Of a stretch of DNA of 64,000 nucleotides, positions 52,698 to 61,712 are shown piece after piece. The stretch covers positions 2,294,001-2,358,000 of the forward strand of contig NZ_JAGIOC010000001.1 of the NCBI RefSeq assembly GCF_017876515.1. Direction: 5' to 3'. The stretch comes from Brachybacterium fresconis (GTDB lineage: Bacteria > Actinomycetota > Actinomycetes > Actinomycetales > Dermabacteraceae). A program made the translations under genes and the position numbers. The notes below the pieces were generated by a model. It worked only from the letters and a program-made list of their open reading frames with translations, made no database searches and had not been told where the DNA came from. The stretch's first letter is position 1; every line of letters begins with the position of its first letter.

Positions 52698-53264
52698 TCA
52701 GCGACTCTCGGGCGGCGTCGTGAACAGGCCGCGGTGCAGGATCCGTCGTGCGCGCGAGAGACCCTCGGGATCGGTCGCACGACGGTCCACCGCGAGGGCG
52801 GCCATCATCATCGGCAGCGCGAGCAGGACGTCGTCGGCGGTCACACCGGGATGGACGGTGCCCGCGGCGCGAGCCTGCGCCATCAAGGGCTCGAAGGCCG
52901 CCTTCGTCCGGTCGGAGAGCTCCGCGAGACCTCCGCTCCGCTCCTGCGCGACCATCTGCGCCAACCACGGCGTGCCCACCTGGACGTCCAGGACGTGACC
53001 GAACAGCTCGGTCGCCCCGTCGCCCCGCTCCCGGAGGTCCCGCGCCCGGGCCTCGATCTCCTCGACGTTCCCCTGCAGCACGGCGGCGACGAGCGCCTCG
53101 CGATCGGCGAAATGGCGGTGCAGCGTGGTGCGGCTGACCCCGGCCTCGCGGGCGATCTCGTCCAGGGGCACCTCGGGCCCGCGCTCCGCCACGATGTGGC
53201 GCGCGGCGACCAGGAGCCGGGCACGATTCCGCGCCGCATCGCGTCGCACGGGTGTCTCGGCCAT
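52698..53264 (-). CDS. TetR family transcriptional regulator
   Basis: A 188-residue repressor. The N-terminal helix-turn-helix reads VPLDEIAREAGVSRTTLHRHF (the last residue of the helix is the usual F) followed by ADREALV; the rest is the all-helical ligand domain. It is divergent from the monooxygenase gene, with 93 bases between starts and a perfect palindrome in the middle, so it very likely represses the monooxygenase/lactonase operon and itself. Confidence 0.93.
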   Translation of the reverse strand: MAETPVRRDAARNRARLLVAARHIVAERGPEVPLDEIAREAGVSRTTLHRHFADREALVAAVLQGNVEEIEARARDLRERGDGATELFGHVLDVQVGTPWLAQMVAQERSGGLAELSDRTKAAFEPLMAQARAAGTVHPGVTADDVLLALPMMMAALAVDRRATDPEGLSRARRILHRGLFTTPPESR

Positions 53265-53309
53265 GTCCGAACTGTACCTATCGACGAGGTCACAGCGTGT
53301 TTGCCTGCC

Positions 53310-53331
53310 AAACGTACATTGATGTACGTTT
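53310..53331. promoter_or_regulatory. TetR operator
   Basis: A 22-base perfect palindrome: AAACGTACAT, two central bases TG, then ATGTACGTTT. It lies between the divergent TetR-type and monooxygenase genes, 26 bases before the monooxygenase start, in position to block transcription both ways. Confidence 0.85.
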
Positions 53332-53357
53332 CTTGCTCGTCGCGAGGAAGGATCCCT

Positions 53358-55223
53358 ATGACGGACACGACCACCACGACCGGCGACCTCTGTCCCGGCA
53401 TCGATCCGGAAGCGCTGCGCACGAAGTACCGGCAGGAGCGGGATCGTCGGATCCGCCCGGACGGAACCGGCCAGTACCGTCGGACCGCCGGAGAGTTCGG
53501 CTACTACGCCCAGGACCCGTACACGCCCCGCACCGACCGCGCACCCCTGACGGACACGGTCGAGGTGCTGGTGATCGGCGCCGGTTTCGGCGGGCTGCTC
53601 ACCGCCGCGAAGCTCCGGGACGCCGGCGTTCAGTCCCTGCGCCTGATGGATGAGGCAGGGGACGTGGGAGGCACCTGGTACTGGAACCGCTACCCCGGCA
53701 TCCACTGCGACATCGAGTCCTACCTGTACATGCCGCTGCTGGAGGAGACCGGCTACATGCCGCAGTGGCGCTATGCGCCCGGCGAGGAGATCCGCCGGCA
53801 CACGGTGCGGATCGCCGAGCACTACGACCTCTACCGCGACACCGCCTTCCACACCCGTGCCACCGAGCTGCGCTGGGACGAGGAGGAGACGCACTGGCTG
53901 GTGCGCACCGACCGCGGCGATGCGATGCGCGCCCGCTATGTCGTCGTCTCCTCCGGCACGCTCTCCCAGCCCAAGCTCCCCGGGATCCCGGGGATCGAGG
54001 ACTTCGCCGGCCACACCTTCCACACCAGCCGCTGGGACTACGGCTACACCGGGGGCGATGCCGAGGGCGGCCTCGACGGCCTGGCAGACAAGCGGGTGGC
54101 CGTCGTCGGCACCGGCGCGACCGGCCTGCAGGCGATCCCGAAGATCGCCGAGGACGCGCAGCACCTGTACGTCTTCCAGCGCACCCCCTCCACGGTCGAC
54201 GTGCGCGCCAACCGTCCCACCGATCCCGAGTGGGCGGCCTCGCTCCAGCCGGGCTGGCAGCGCGAGCGGATGGAGAACTTCCTGGAGATCCTCTCCGGCG
54301 AGGACGTCGAGGAGGACCTGGTCGGCGACGGATGGACCGCCACCCCGGCCCTGCAGCGCGCGATGATCACCGGCAAGGTCGACACCACGGTGGACCCCGC
54401 CGAGCGCGAGCGTCGCGACGAGCTCGCGGACTTCGCCGCGATGAACCGGATCCGCTCCCGGGTCGACGACGTCGTCGAGGACCCGGCCACGGCCGAGGCG
54501 CTCAAGCCCTGGTACCGCTACATGTGCAAGCGCCCCGGATTCAGCGACCTGTACCTCCAGGCCTTCAACCGCGACAACGTCACCCTCGTCGACACCGCGG
54601 ACCACGGCGGCATCACGTCGATGACGCAGAACGCGGTGGTCGTCGGCGAGGACGAGTACGAGGTGGACTGCATCATCTTCGCCACCGGCTTCGAGACCGG
54701 CGTCTCCGGGGTCATCTCCGGCACCCTGCCGGTGCACGGTCGGGGTGGGACCCCGCTGCTCCAGGCCTGGGCCCGGGGCCCGCGCACCCTGCACGGCTTC
54801 ACGACCCACGGCTTCCCGAACCTGTTCCAGCTGGGAACGATGCAGAACGCGAACTCGGTGAACTTCGTGCACATCCTGTCCGAGCAGGCTCGACACATCG
54901 CCGCCATGGTCGAGTCGGCGCACCGGAGCGGCGCCCTCTATGTCGAGCCGACCCGCGCGGCCGAGCAGGCGTGGTGCGACACCATCGCGGAGGTCGCCGT
55001 CGACAACTCCGCGTTCCTCGCCGAGTGCACCCCCGGCTACTACAACGGCGAGGGCACCCGGACGGGAACGTCCACGTCCTACGCGCCGGGCCCGGTGGCC
55101 TTCCACCGGCTGCTCGCCGCCTGGCGCGAGGACAGCATGGACGAGGTGCTCGTGCCCGCAGCCGCCGACGCACCGCACCGTGAGGACCCGCGCGCCGTGC
55201 CCGCCGGACAGGGAGTCGCCTGA
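53358..55223 (+). CDS. Baeyer-Villiger-type flavin monooxygenase
   Basis: A 621-residue FAD/NADPH-dependent monooxygenase. The FAD motif GAGFGG is at residues 74-79, the Baeyer-Villiger fingerprint FAGHTFHTSRWD at 216-227 and the NADPH motif GTGATG at 251-256. Such enzymes insert oxygen next to a ketone to give an ester or lactone. An N-terminal extension of about 65 residues is typical of the cyclohexanone/steroid/acetone-type long members. GAGGAAGG precedes the ATG. A lactonase-like lipoprotein gene overlaps its stop, and a TetR-type repressor is divergent. Confidence 0.94.
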   Translation: MTDTTTTTGDLCPGIDPEALRTKYRQERDRRIRPDGTGQYRRTAGEFGYYAQDPYTPRTDRAPLTDTVEVLVIGAGFGGLLTAAKLRDAGVQSLRLMDEAGDVGGTWYWNRYPGIHCDIESYLYMPLLEETGYMPQWRYAPGEEIRRHTVRIAEHYDLYRDTAFHTRATELRWDEEETHWLVRTDRGDAMRARYVVVSSGTLSQPKLPGIPGIEDFAGHTFHTSRWDYGYTGGDAEGGLDGLADKRVAVVGTGATGLQAIPKIAEDAQHLYVFQRTPSTVDVRANRPTDPEWAASLQPGWQRERMENFLEILSGEDVEEDLVGDGWTATPALQRAMITGKVDTTVDPAERERRDELADFAAMNRIRSRVDDVVEDPATAEALKPWYRYMCKRPGFSDLYLQAFNRDNVTLVDTADHGGITSMTQNAVVVGEDEYEVDCIIFATGFETGVSGVISGTLPVHGRGGTPLLQAWARGPRTLHGFTTHGFPNLFQLGTMQNANSVNFVHILSEQARHIAAMVESAHRSGALYVEPTRAAEQAWCDTIAEVAVDNSAFLAECTPGYYNGEGTRTGTSTSYAPGPVAFHRLLAAWREDSMDEVLVPAAADAPHREDPRAVPAGQGVA

Positions 55224-56284
55224 TGCGCACCCGGCGCTCAACGATCGTCGGATCGGTGCCTCGACGCTCCGTGGCAGCGCTGGCCGTCGCGGTCGCCGCG
55301 CTGCCGCTGGCGGGATGCATGGACCCGGGCGAGCCGGCCGCTCCCGACCCGGACGCCCCGTCGGACGACGAGCCCAGCCGTCTGACCGCGCAGCGGCTCC
55401 TGCAGGTGACCGAGCCTCATGAGGCCACGGGGCGGACGCTGCTCGAAGGGCCGACGTTCGACGAGGACGGCCGCCTGCACCTGGTCGACGTCACCGCCCC
55501 GGCCGGGGCGCCGAAGGTGATGCGGATCGACCTCGACTCCTCGGAGGTCACGACGGTGTTCACCGACGAGACCGGTGTGTACACCTCGGCGCAGTGGGGC
55601 CCGACCGACGGGAGGCTGCACCTGACCGACTACGCCGGCGGGCGGATCGTCAGCATCACGCCGGAAGGAGAGGATTCGCAGACCGTCTTCGAGGGCGACG
55701 TGGAGGGGCGCACCATGCACCCCGACGACCTCGCCTTCGACGAGGAGGGGACCATGTTCGTCTCCGACTCGGCCCGGACCGCCTATCCCGGCGGCGAGCC
55801 GACGGGACGCGTGGTGCGGATCGATGCCGCCTCCGGCGAGGCGACCGTCCTCGCCGAGAGCCAGCCGAATCCCAACGGGATCTCCTACGACCCGGAGACG
55901 TCGGCGCTGTGGGTCAGCCAGTTGGACGCGAACCGCATCGACCGTCTGCTGCTGACCGAGGACGGGACGAGGGTCGCCACCGGTCACACGGCGATCCATG
56001 TGGACGGCGGCCCCGCCCAGACCGACTCGAACGCCCTCGATGCGCAGGGGAACCTCTACCAGGGCGTGCACGGCATCCCGCGGATCCTCGTCTACGGGCC
56101 GAAAGGCCGGCTGAGGGCGACCGTCGAGATCCCGGAGGGGGACGAAGGCCTCGAGTCGGCGACGAACATCGCGATCCGGCCCGGCACCACCGACGCGTAC
56201 GTCACCGTCAGCGGTCCGGCCGGAGGGTACGTGTACCGCTTCGACGCCCTGGCCGAGGGCACCCGGGCCTCGAACGGCGGATGA
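55223..56284 (+). CDS. SMP-30/gluconolactonase-like lipoprotein
   Basis: A 353-residue six-bladed propeller protein of the SMP-30/lactonase family with a lipoprotein signal: Arg-rich start, hydrophobic core and lipobox LAGC with the lipid on Cys33. The blades show LLEGPTFDEDGRLHLVDV, HPDDLAFDEEGTMFVSDS and NPNGISYDPE, which carry the usual metal and substrate residues (Glu, Asn, Asp). The ATG shares one base with the monooxygenase stop (TGATG). It may open lactones made by the monooxygenase, though it sits outside the cell membrane and the enzyme inside, so the link is uncertain. Confidence 0.9.
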   Translation: MRTRRSTIVGSVPRRSVAALAVAVAALPLAGCMDPGEPAAPDPDAPSDDEPSRLTAQRLLQVTEPHEATGRTLLEGPTFDEDGRLHLVDVTAPAGAPKVMRIDLDSSEVTTVFTDETGVYTSAQWGPTDGRLHLTDYAGGRIVSITPEGEDSQTVFEGDVEGRTMHPDDLAFDEEGTMFVSDSARTAYPGGEPTGRVVRIDAASGEATVLAESQPNPNGISYDPETSALWVSQLDANRIDRLLLTEDGTRVATGHTAIHVDGGPAQTDSNALDAQGNLYQGVHGIPRILVYGPKGRLRATVEIPEGDEGLESATNIAIRPGTTDAYVTVSGPAGGYVYRFDALAEGTRASNGG

Positions 56285-56600
56285 GCGGGCCGGGACCGCT
56301 CCAGCAGATCCGCAGCGACGGCAGCGTTGACCTGCCGCTCGCCGCCTGCGTCTCCTCGGCGGGCGTGGGTATCGCCCATGCGGCCATGCCCACGCTGATC
56401 ATGGAGAACTCGCCCCCGTCGGAGGCCGGCGCCGGCGTGGGCGTGAACGCGCTGACGCGTTCGATGGGCACCACCGTCGCCGGCGCCGTGATGGCGATCG
56501 TGCTCACCTCGATCACGACGACGATGGCCGGAGCTGTCCTGACCCCGGCGGTCCGGCGCCTCCGCGCCCCGTGGCTCGTCGGCGCACAGGGGGCGGCTCC
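56281..56600 (+). pseudogene. Remnant of a DHA2-type MFS drug transporter
   Basis: The frame from 56281 contains a stretch (GVGIAHAAMPTLIMENSPPS, EAGAGVGVNALTRSMGTTVA, GAVMAIVLTS) typical of the late membrane helices of EmrB/QacA-like MFS exporters. Everything before helix 10 or so is missing, and after 56600 the frame runs into unrelated antisense of the DinB-like gene. A chance ATG overlaps the lipoprotein stop (ATGA), so a chimeric peptide might still be made. The full transporter gene is not in the window. Confidence 0.75.
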
Positions 56601-56605
56601 GAGCC

Positions 56606-57196
56606 TCAGTGAGCAGGCGGCGTCCACCGCGGGTCGCGGCCCAGGAAGGCGAACAGCTTCTCCTGCTCGGTGGCGTCATCCGGTACCGGCTGCTGCTGCC
56701 CGAACTGGCCGCTGGGGCGCAGCTGCTCCTCCATCGCGCTCATCCCCGTGAAGGTCGCGTGGACCAGGTCGGGATCGAGGGTGTCCTCCTGGCCGGAGGA
56801 GCGGGCGAGGTCCCAGGTGTGGAAGAAGACGTCGACGGTGTAGACGGCGTCGATCAGCTCCGGGACCGGACGATCCTGCCCGGTGTGCGGCCCGGAATGC
56901 AGGTGCCCGGCGGCCGCCGGATCCTCCAGCAGCTCCTGCACCTGCGCATCCAGGTGCGTCCAGGCCGCGGCAGGGTCCATGTCGACGCCCGGGCCGTCCG
57001 TGAAGCGGAAGGTCGAGCCCCCGTGGACCAGCGCCGGCAGCCAGGTGATGAGGTGCCCGACGACGTCACGGGCGCGCCATTCCTTCACCGGGGTGGGGGC
57101 GTCCCAGTCCGTCACGCCGGCCACGGTCCGCGTGAAGCCGACCGCGATCCGGCGGTACTTCTCCTCGGGCACGAGCTCGGGCAGGGGTGTCGACAT
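56606..57196 (-). CDS. TIGR03086/DinB-like metal-binding protein (mycothiol-dependent type)
   Basis: A 196-residue four-helix protein of the maleylpyruvate-isomerase N-terminal/TIGR03086 group. The likely metal ligands are His in VVGHLITWLP near residue 49, and the pair in TVDVFFHTWDLAR near 123-135. Members use or resemble mycothiol-dependent enzymes. The start ATG at 57196 overlaps the stop of the SRPBCC gene (TGATG), so it is the last gene of a coupled three-gene operon led by an ArsR-type regulator. Confidence 0.87.
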   Translation of the reverse strand: MSTPLPELVPEEKYRRIAVGFTRTVAGVTDWDAPTPVKEWRARDVVGHLITWLPALVHGGSTFRFTDGPGVDMDPAAAWTHLDAQVQELLEDPAAAGHLHSGPHTGQDRPVPELIDAVYTVDVFFHTWDLARSSGQEDTLDPDLVHATFTGMSAMEEQLRPSGQFGQQQPVPDDATEQEKLFAFLGRDPRWTPPAH

Positions 57197-57726
57197 CACT
57201 CCCTCGTCCCGACGTCATGGCTCGTCGGGCCCGGGACGGGATCCCCTGCCAGCAGCGCGTCGAGGGCTGCATAGCCCTCGTTCACCCCGACGTCCATCCC
57301 GGACTCGAGCATCTGCCCGCGGCCCTCGAAGGAGTCGAACAGCGAGGTGGTGTGCAGGCGGGTCCGGCCGTCGCCGAGGTCCTCGACGCGCAGGGTCTCC
57401 AGCGAGACCCCCTCGGGCCAGCCGTCGAAGGTGAAGGTCTGGACGATGCGGTCCTCGGTGACGTCGTGGAAGCTGCCGTGGAAGGAGTACTCCTCCCCGT
57501 CCGGCCCGATGTTGACGAAGGCCCAGGCTCCGCCGGTTCGGGCGTCCCAGTGCTCGATGCGGGTCGAGAGCTCCGTGGGGCCGACCCACTGCGCGTAGAG
57601 CTCGGGGTCGGTGTGGGCGCGCATGACCTGCGTGGGGGCGGCGCGGAAGTCCCGGGTGATGCGGATCAGGGGGACCTCGGGGTCGGCTTCGATGGTGGCG
57701 GTTCCCGGGTGGTCGGTGGTGCTCAT
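57196..57726 (-). CDS. SRPBCC (AHSA1-type) protein
   Basis: A 176-residue START/AHA1-like domain protein. The typical opening is IRITRDFRAAPTQVMRAHTD followed by PELYAQWVGP, and the end includes SGMDVGVNEGYAALDALL. Such proteins bind small hydrophobic ligands; in ArsR-SRPBCC pairs the role is not known. Both ends overlap neighbours by about four bases, fixing it in the operon. Confidence 0.92.
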   Translation of the reverse strand: MSTTDHPGTATIEADPEVPLIRITRDFRAAPTQVMRAHTDPELYAQWVGPTELSTRIEHWDARTGGAWAFVNIGPDGEEYSFHGSFHDVTEDRIVQTFTFDGWPEGVSLETLRVEDLGDGRTRLHTTSLFDSFEGRGQMLESGMDVGVNEGYAALDALLAGDPVPGPTSHDVGTRE

Positions 57727-58070
57727 GAGGGGTGCTCCTCGTCATCGGTGGTACCGGTGGTCTGCAGCAGCTCGTCGAGGCGATCCAGTCGCTCGTCGAC
57801 GGCACGGCGATGTCGATCGATCCAGTCGGTCAGCTCCCCCAGCACCTCGGCATCGAGGTGCACGGGACGGCGTTGGGCGTCGCGCCGGCGGGTCACCAGC
57901 GCGGCGGACTCGAGGACCGCGATGTGCTTGCTCACGGCCTGCAGGGACATCTCGTACGGGGCGGCGAGCTCACCCACGGTGGCATCACCGAGGGTGAGAC
58001 GGGAGACGAGATCCCGTCGCGTCGGGTCGGCGAGAGCCGCGAAGGCCCTCGACAGGGTGTCGTCGTCCAT
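57723..58070 (-). CDS. ArsR-type winged-helix regulator
   Basis: A 115-residue repressor of the ArsR/SmtB fold: RAFAALADPTRRDLVSRLT at the N-terminus and the recognition helix in YEMSLQAVSKHIAVLESAAL. The metal-binding CxC is absent, as usual in the group paired with SRPBCC proteins. The ATG at 58070 stands directly after GGGAGGG. Two matching inverted repeats lie upstream. It overlaps the SRPBCC gene by four bases. Confidence 0.93.
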   Translation of the reverse strand: MDDDTLSRAFAALADPTRRDLVSRLTLGDATVGELAAPYEMSLQAVSKHIAVLESAALVTRRRDAQRRPVHLDAEVLGELTDWIDRHRRAVDERLDRLDELLQTTGTTDDEEHPS

Positions 58071-58081
58071 CCCTCCCTTTC

Positions 58082-58146
58082 TCAACTGTTTGGTTGATAA
58101 CAGGGACGCTACGCCGTCACGAGATCGACGTCAACCCATCGGTTGA
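58082..58146. promoter_or_regulatory. Two copies of a TCAAC-N6-GTTGA operator
   Basis: TCAAC-TGTTTG-GTTGA at 58082-58097 and TCAAC-CCATCG-GTTGA at 58131-58146 share both half-sites and the same spacing, and lie 49 bases apart just upstream of the arsR-type gene. They are likely binding sites for its product. Confidence 0.75.
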
Positions 58147-58233
58147 AAAAGGGGTGCTGGATGAGGAGATGGCGCAGGACGAGGGCCTGCGGGAGCGCCC
58201 GGACACGGGGCCAGGTCGCACCGTCCGCGGCCC

Positions 58234-59853
58234 TCACTCCCCCAGCTGCAGCTCCACGGTCGTGTAGGAGTGCGCCGGCAGCGTGATCTCGAGCCCTCGT
58301 TCGTGGTCGCGGATGTCCTCCAGCGGCGCCGGAGCGACCGCCCGCGGATCCTCGGGGGTGTTGTGCGCGGCGGTCGACGCCCCGGTCAGCACCGTGACGC
58401 GGTGCCCGGTCACGGTTCGTCCGCGCAGGTCGAGCACGAGAGTGCGCGGCGCGTCGGCGTCGAGGTTCGACAGCGAGACCAGTGCGGTGCCCTCCTGGGG
58501 GCGCACGGAGGCCGAGGCCGAGATCATGGGCAGCGAGCGGCCGTCGACCTCCCGCGGCTGCTCCGGCAGCACCACGTGGGTGGCGAGCGCGGAGGCGTCC
58601 TGGTGCCCGGCGTTCATCGCGAACACGTGATAGGTCGGGGTGAGCACGAGGGCGCCGGTGTCGGGATCGGTGAGGATCATCGCCTGCAGAACGTTCACGG
58701 TCTGGGCGATGTTCGCCATGATCAGGCGGTCGGCGTGGCGGTGGAAGCCGTCGAAGTGGATCGAGGCGACCAGGGCATCGCGCACGGTGTTCTGCTGGTA
58801 CAGGAAACCGGGGTTCGTGCCGGGCTCGACGTTCCACCAGGTGCCCCATTCGTCGAAAACCAGGCCCACCTTCCGGTGCGGGTCGTACTGATCCATGACG
58901 GTGGAGTGACGGGCCACCAGCTCCTCGGCGCGGGTCGCGCGGGAGAGGGTCAGGTACCACTCCTGGTCGGTGAACTCGGTGGCGCTGCCCTTGTCCGCCC
59001 AGGGGCCGGACATCGTGTAGTAGTGCATCGAGATCGCCTGATAGGGGCCGGACTCCCCGTCCGCGCCCTCGAGGTTCTGGGCCGCCCGCATCAGCGACTC
59101 GGTCCAGGCGAAGTCGTCGTCGCTCGCGCCGGCGGCGATGCGGGTGACGTGATTGCCGGGATCCCCGCCCTGGTCGCGCACGTAGGTGGAGTACTGCCGG
59201 GCGAGTGCCGCATAGTCCTCGGCGCGCATGGTCCCCCCGCAGCCCCACGGTTCGTTCCCGATGCCGAAGAACGGCACCGCCCACGGTTCATCGCGGCCGT
59301 TCTCCCGGCGCAGGGACGCCATCGGGGAATCGTCGGCGCGGGTGAGGTACTCGACCCATTCGCTCATCTCCGCAACCGTGCCGGAGCCGACGTTCCCGTT
59401 GACGTACGGCGCGGTGCCCAGCAGTTCCACGAGATCCATGAACTCGTGGGTGCCGAAGGAGTTGTCCTCGACGACATCGCCCCAGTGCGAGTTGACCATC
59501 CGCGGGCGGTCCTCGCGGGGGCCGAGGCCGTCCTTCCAGTGGTAGTCGTCGGCGAAGCAGCCGCCGGGCCAGCGCAGATTCGGGATCTGCAGGGCGCGCA
59601 GGGCCTCGACGACGTCCCGGCGGATGCCGCGGATGTTCGGGATCTCGGAGTCCTCGCCGACGAAGAAACCGCCGTAGATGCAGCGGCCGAGGTGCTCGGC
59701 GAAGTGGCCGTAGAGGTGGCGGCTGATCGTGGGGCCGGGCAGGTCGAGGTCCACGACGACGCGGGCGGGCCCGCCGGCCGTGCGGCGGGTGGAGCCGGTG
59801 GCCGCCGTGCCGAGGGCGGACACGAGTGAGCGGCTGAGGGAGGACGAGGTCAC
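58234..59853 (-). CDS. GH51 alpha-L-arabinofuranosidase
   Basis: A 539-residue retaining glycoside hydrolase that releases L-arabinofuranose from arabinan or arabinoxylan oligosaccharides. The acid/base Glu is in [12 protein letters not shown] and the nucleophile Glu in VFDEWGTWW, with [20 protein letters not shown] as the family N-terminal mark. No signal peptide follows the Ser-rich start (first 25 residues), so it is probably cytoplasmic. It lies 87 bases after the second GH51 gene on the same strand, so both belong to one operon. Confidence 0.95.
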   Translation of the reverse strand: MTSSSLSRSLVSALGTAATGSTRRTAGGPARVVVDLDLPGPTISRHLYGHFAEHLGRCIYGGFFVGEDSEIPNIRGIRRDVVEALRALQIPNLRWPGGCFADDYHWKDGLGPREDRPRMVNSHWGDVVEDNSFGTHEFMDLVELLGTAPYVNGNVGSGTVAEMSEWVEYLTRADDSPMASLRRENGRDEPWAVPFFGIGNEPWGCGGTMRAEDYAALARQYSTYVRDQGGDPGNHVTRIAAGASDDDFAWTESLMRAAQNLEGADGESGPYQAISMHYYTMSGPWADKGSATEFTDQEWYLTLSRATRAEELVARHSTVMDQYDPHRKVGLVFDEWGTWWNVEPGTNPGFLYQQNTVRDALVASIHFDGFHRHADRLIMANIAQTVNVLQAMILTDPDTGALVLTPTYHVFAMNAGHQDASALATHVVLPEQPREVDGRSLPMISASASVRPQEGTALVSLSNLDADAPRTLVLDLRGRTVTGHRVTVLTGASTAAHNTPEDPRAVAPAPLEDIRDHERGLEITLPAHSYTTVELQLGE

Positions 59854-59940
59854 GAGAGGCTCTCTTTCGAGCGGGTCCGGCAGGTGGTGAGGGTCGGCCC
59901 GGCCGGGGAGCGCTCACCCGGCCGGACCGCGTCGGGAGGG

Positions 59941-61458
59941 TCAGGCGCGACGCGCGAGACGGATCATGCTCCAGGAGATCGCGGGCAGGTCTCCCGTGAG
60001 GCGGCCGTCGGCCAGCGTGATCGAATCGTTGGCGGCGGGGGTGACGGTCTCGGGGGCGTCCTTGGTGTTCGCGGCGTAGGGATCCTCGTGGTGCATCGTG
60101 ACCGCCTCGACCAGCTCCAGGTCGCCGAAGGCCGACAGGTCCGCGTCCAGGGCCAGCTGCTCGTCGGCGCCGCGGTTGACGACGAAGAGGGACAGGGCTC
60201 CGGATCCCTCGTCCCAGGTGGCGACGGCGTCGGCTGCGGAGCTGGTCCCGAAGCGCCGGTTCTCGAAAGTCGGTGCGTCCAGGCGCACGTCGAGCACCTC
60301 GCCGGCGGCATGTCGGGAGGTCAGCGCGAAGGGGTGGAAGGTGGTCTGCTTCCAGCTCGCACCACCGGGCTCGGTCATGATCGGGGCGATCACGTTGACC
60401 AGCTGGGCCAGGGAGGCGGAGGCGACGCGGTCGCTGTGGCGCAGCAGGGAGATCAGCAGGTTGCCGAACACCACCGCATCCATGGCCGAGTAGGTGTCCT
60501 CCAGCAGCACGGGGGCGATCGGCCAGTCCTGCCCGCTGGGCGGGCGGGACTCGGCGCGATGCTGGTACCAGATGTTCCACTCGTCGAAGCTGACCATGAT
60601 GCGCTTGTCGCGCTTGAGCTTGGCGCGGACGTGGTCGGCGGTGGCGACGACGGAGTCGATGTAGTAGTCCATGTCGTCGGCCGAGGCGAGGAAGGAGGCC
60701 TGGTCGCCGTCCTGCTCGGAGTAGTAGGCGTGGGCGGAGATCATGTCGACGTGGTCGTAGGCCTCGGTCAGCACCGCATTCTCCCAGGCACCGAAGGTCT
60801 CCATCGAGGTGTTGGAGGAGCCGCAGGCGACCAGCTCGAGGTCCGGATCCTCCTGGCGCATCGCCCGGGCGGCCTCGGTGGCGACGCGGGCGTACTCCTC
60901 GGGGGTCTTGTGGCCGGTCTGCCAGGGGCCGTCCATCTCGTTGCCCAGGCACCACATGCTGATGCCGTAGGGGGCGGCGTGCCCGTTCGCCGCCCGCTCG
61001 TCGGACAGCGCGATGCCTTCCGGGGCGTTGGCGTACTGGAGCACGTCCAGCGTCTCCTCGATCCCGCGGGTGCCGAGGTTCACGGCGTACATCGGCTCGA
61101 CCCCGACCTTCTCGACCCAGGCCATGAACTCGTCCAGGCCGACGGTGTTGGGTTCGGTGGAGTGCCAGGCGAGGTCGTGGCGGGCGGGGCGCTGCTCGAC
61201 GGGGCCGACGCCGTCCTCCCACTTGTAGCCCGAGACGAAGTTGCCGCCCGGGTAGCGCACGGAGCTCACGCCGAGCTCGCGGGTCAGGGCGAGCACGTCG
61301 GTGCGGAAGCCGTCCTCGTCGGCCGACGGATGGCCCGGCTCGTGGATGCCGGTGTAGACGCAGCGGCCGAGATGCTCGACGAAGGCGCCGAAGGTGCGCC
61401 GACGCACGGGCGCGACGCGGAAGGCAGGGTTCAGGGCAAGGGTGATACGCGAAGACAT
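59941..61458 (-). CDS. GH51 alpha-L-arabinofuranosidase
   Basis: A 505-residue GH51 enzyme. The acid/base is in WCLGNEMDGPW and the nucleophile in VSFDEWNIWYQ; VSSVRYPGGNFVSGYKWEDG is the family mark. It is diverged from the neighbouring GH51, which suggests different linkages or substrates. I use ATG 61458 (MSSRITLALNP); an ATG four codons earlier has GAGAAGG directly against it. It is first in the pair and faces a LacI-type regulator across 254 bases holding a LacI-type palindrome. Confidence 0.95.
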   Translation of the reverse strand: MSSRITLALNPAFRVAPVRRRTFGAFVEHLGRCVYTGIHEPGHPSADEDGFRTDVLALTRELGVSSVRYPGGNFVSGYKWEDGVGPVEQRPARHDLAWHSTEPNTVGLDEFMAWVEKVGVEPMYAVNLGTRGIEETLDVLQYANAPEGIALSDERAANGHAAPYGISMWCLGNEMDGPWQTGHKTPEEYARVATEAARAMRQEDPDLELVACGSSNTSMETFGAWENAVLTEAYDHVDMISAHAYYSEQDGDQASFLASADDMDYYIDSVVATADHVRAKLKRDKRIMVSFDEWNIWYQHRAESRPPSGQDWPIAPVLLEDTYSAMDAVVFGNLLISLLRHSDRVASASLAQLVNVIAPIMTEPGGASWKQTTFHPFALTSRHAAGEVLDVRLDAPTFENRRFGTSSAADAVATWDEGSGALSLFVVNRGADEQLALDADLSAFGDLELVEAVTMHHEDPYAANTKDAPETVTPAANDSITLADGRLTGDLPAISWSMIRLARRA

Positions 61459-61523
61459 CGGTGTCGGCATCCTTCTCGGAGGTGGGGCACCGGCCTGGTC
61501 GCGACTTCGCGACAGCCAGTTCT

Positions 61524-61533
61524 ACAACGTTGC
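61524..61533. promoter_or_regulatory. LacI-type operator of the arabinofuranosidase operon
   Basis: ACAACGTTGC includes the perfect palindrome CAACGTTG (61525-61532) and, with flanks TACAACGTTGCA, fits LacI-family sites. It lies 66 bases upstream of the GH51 start on an AT-richer patch. CACAACGATGT at 61546-61556 may be a weaker second half-site. Confidence 0.65.
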
Positions 61534-61712
61534 AAAATAGCTTTCCACAACGATGTCCCCGCGTCAACGGCATTCCGCGGTCGAGAATCGGCAGCGCATC
61601 GGCAGTACGACGTCGACAGAACGACGTCGGCCGCGCACGCAGCCCGCGTCGAGACGCACGACATCGGCGCTCGACGCACCCGTGCAGGTCCGCGAGTGCA
61701 AGAATCGTCCCC

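Noticed and set aside
52698..55241. 847-codon minus-strand frame spanning the TetR gene and the antisense of the monooxygenase
   Set aside because: Only the last 188 codons are a TetR protein with an ATG at 53264 and an operator just upstream; the rest is antisense of a clear flavin monooxygenase.
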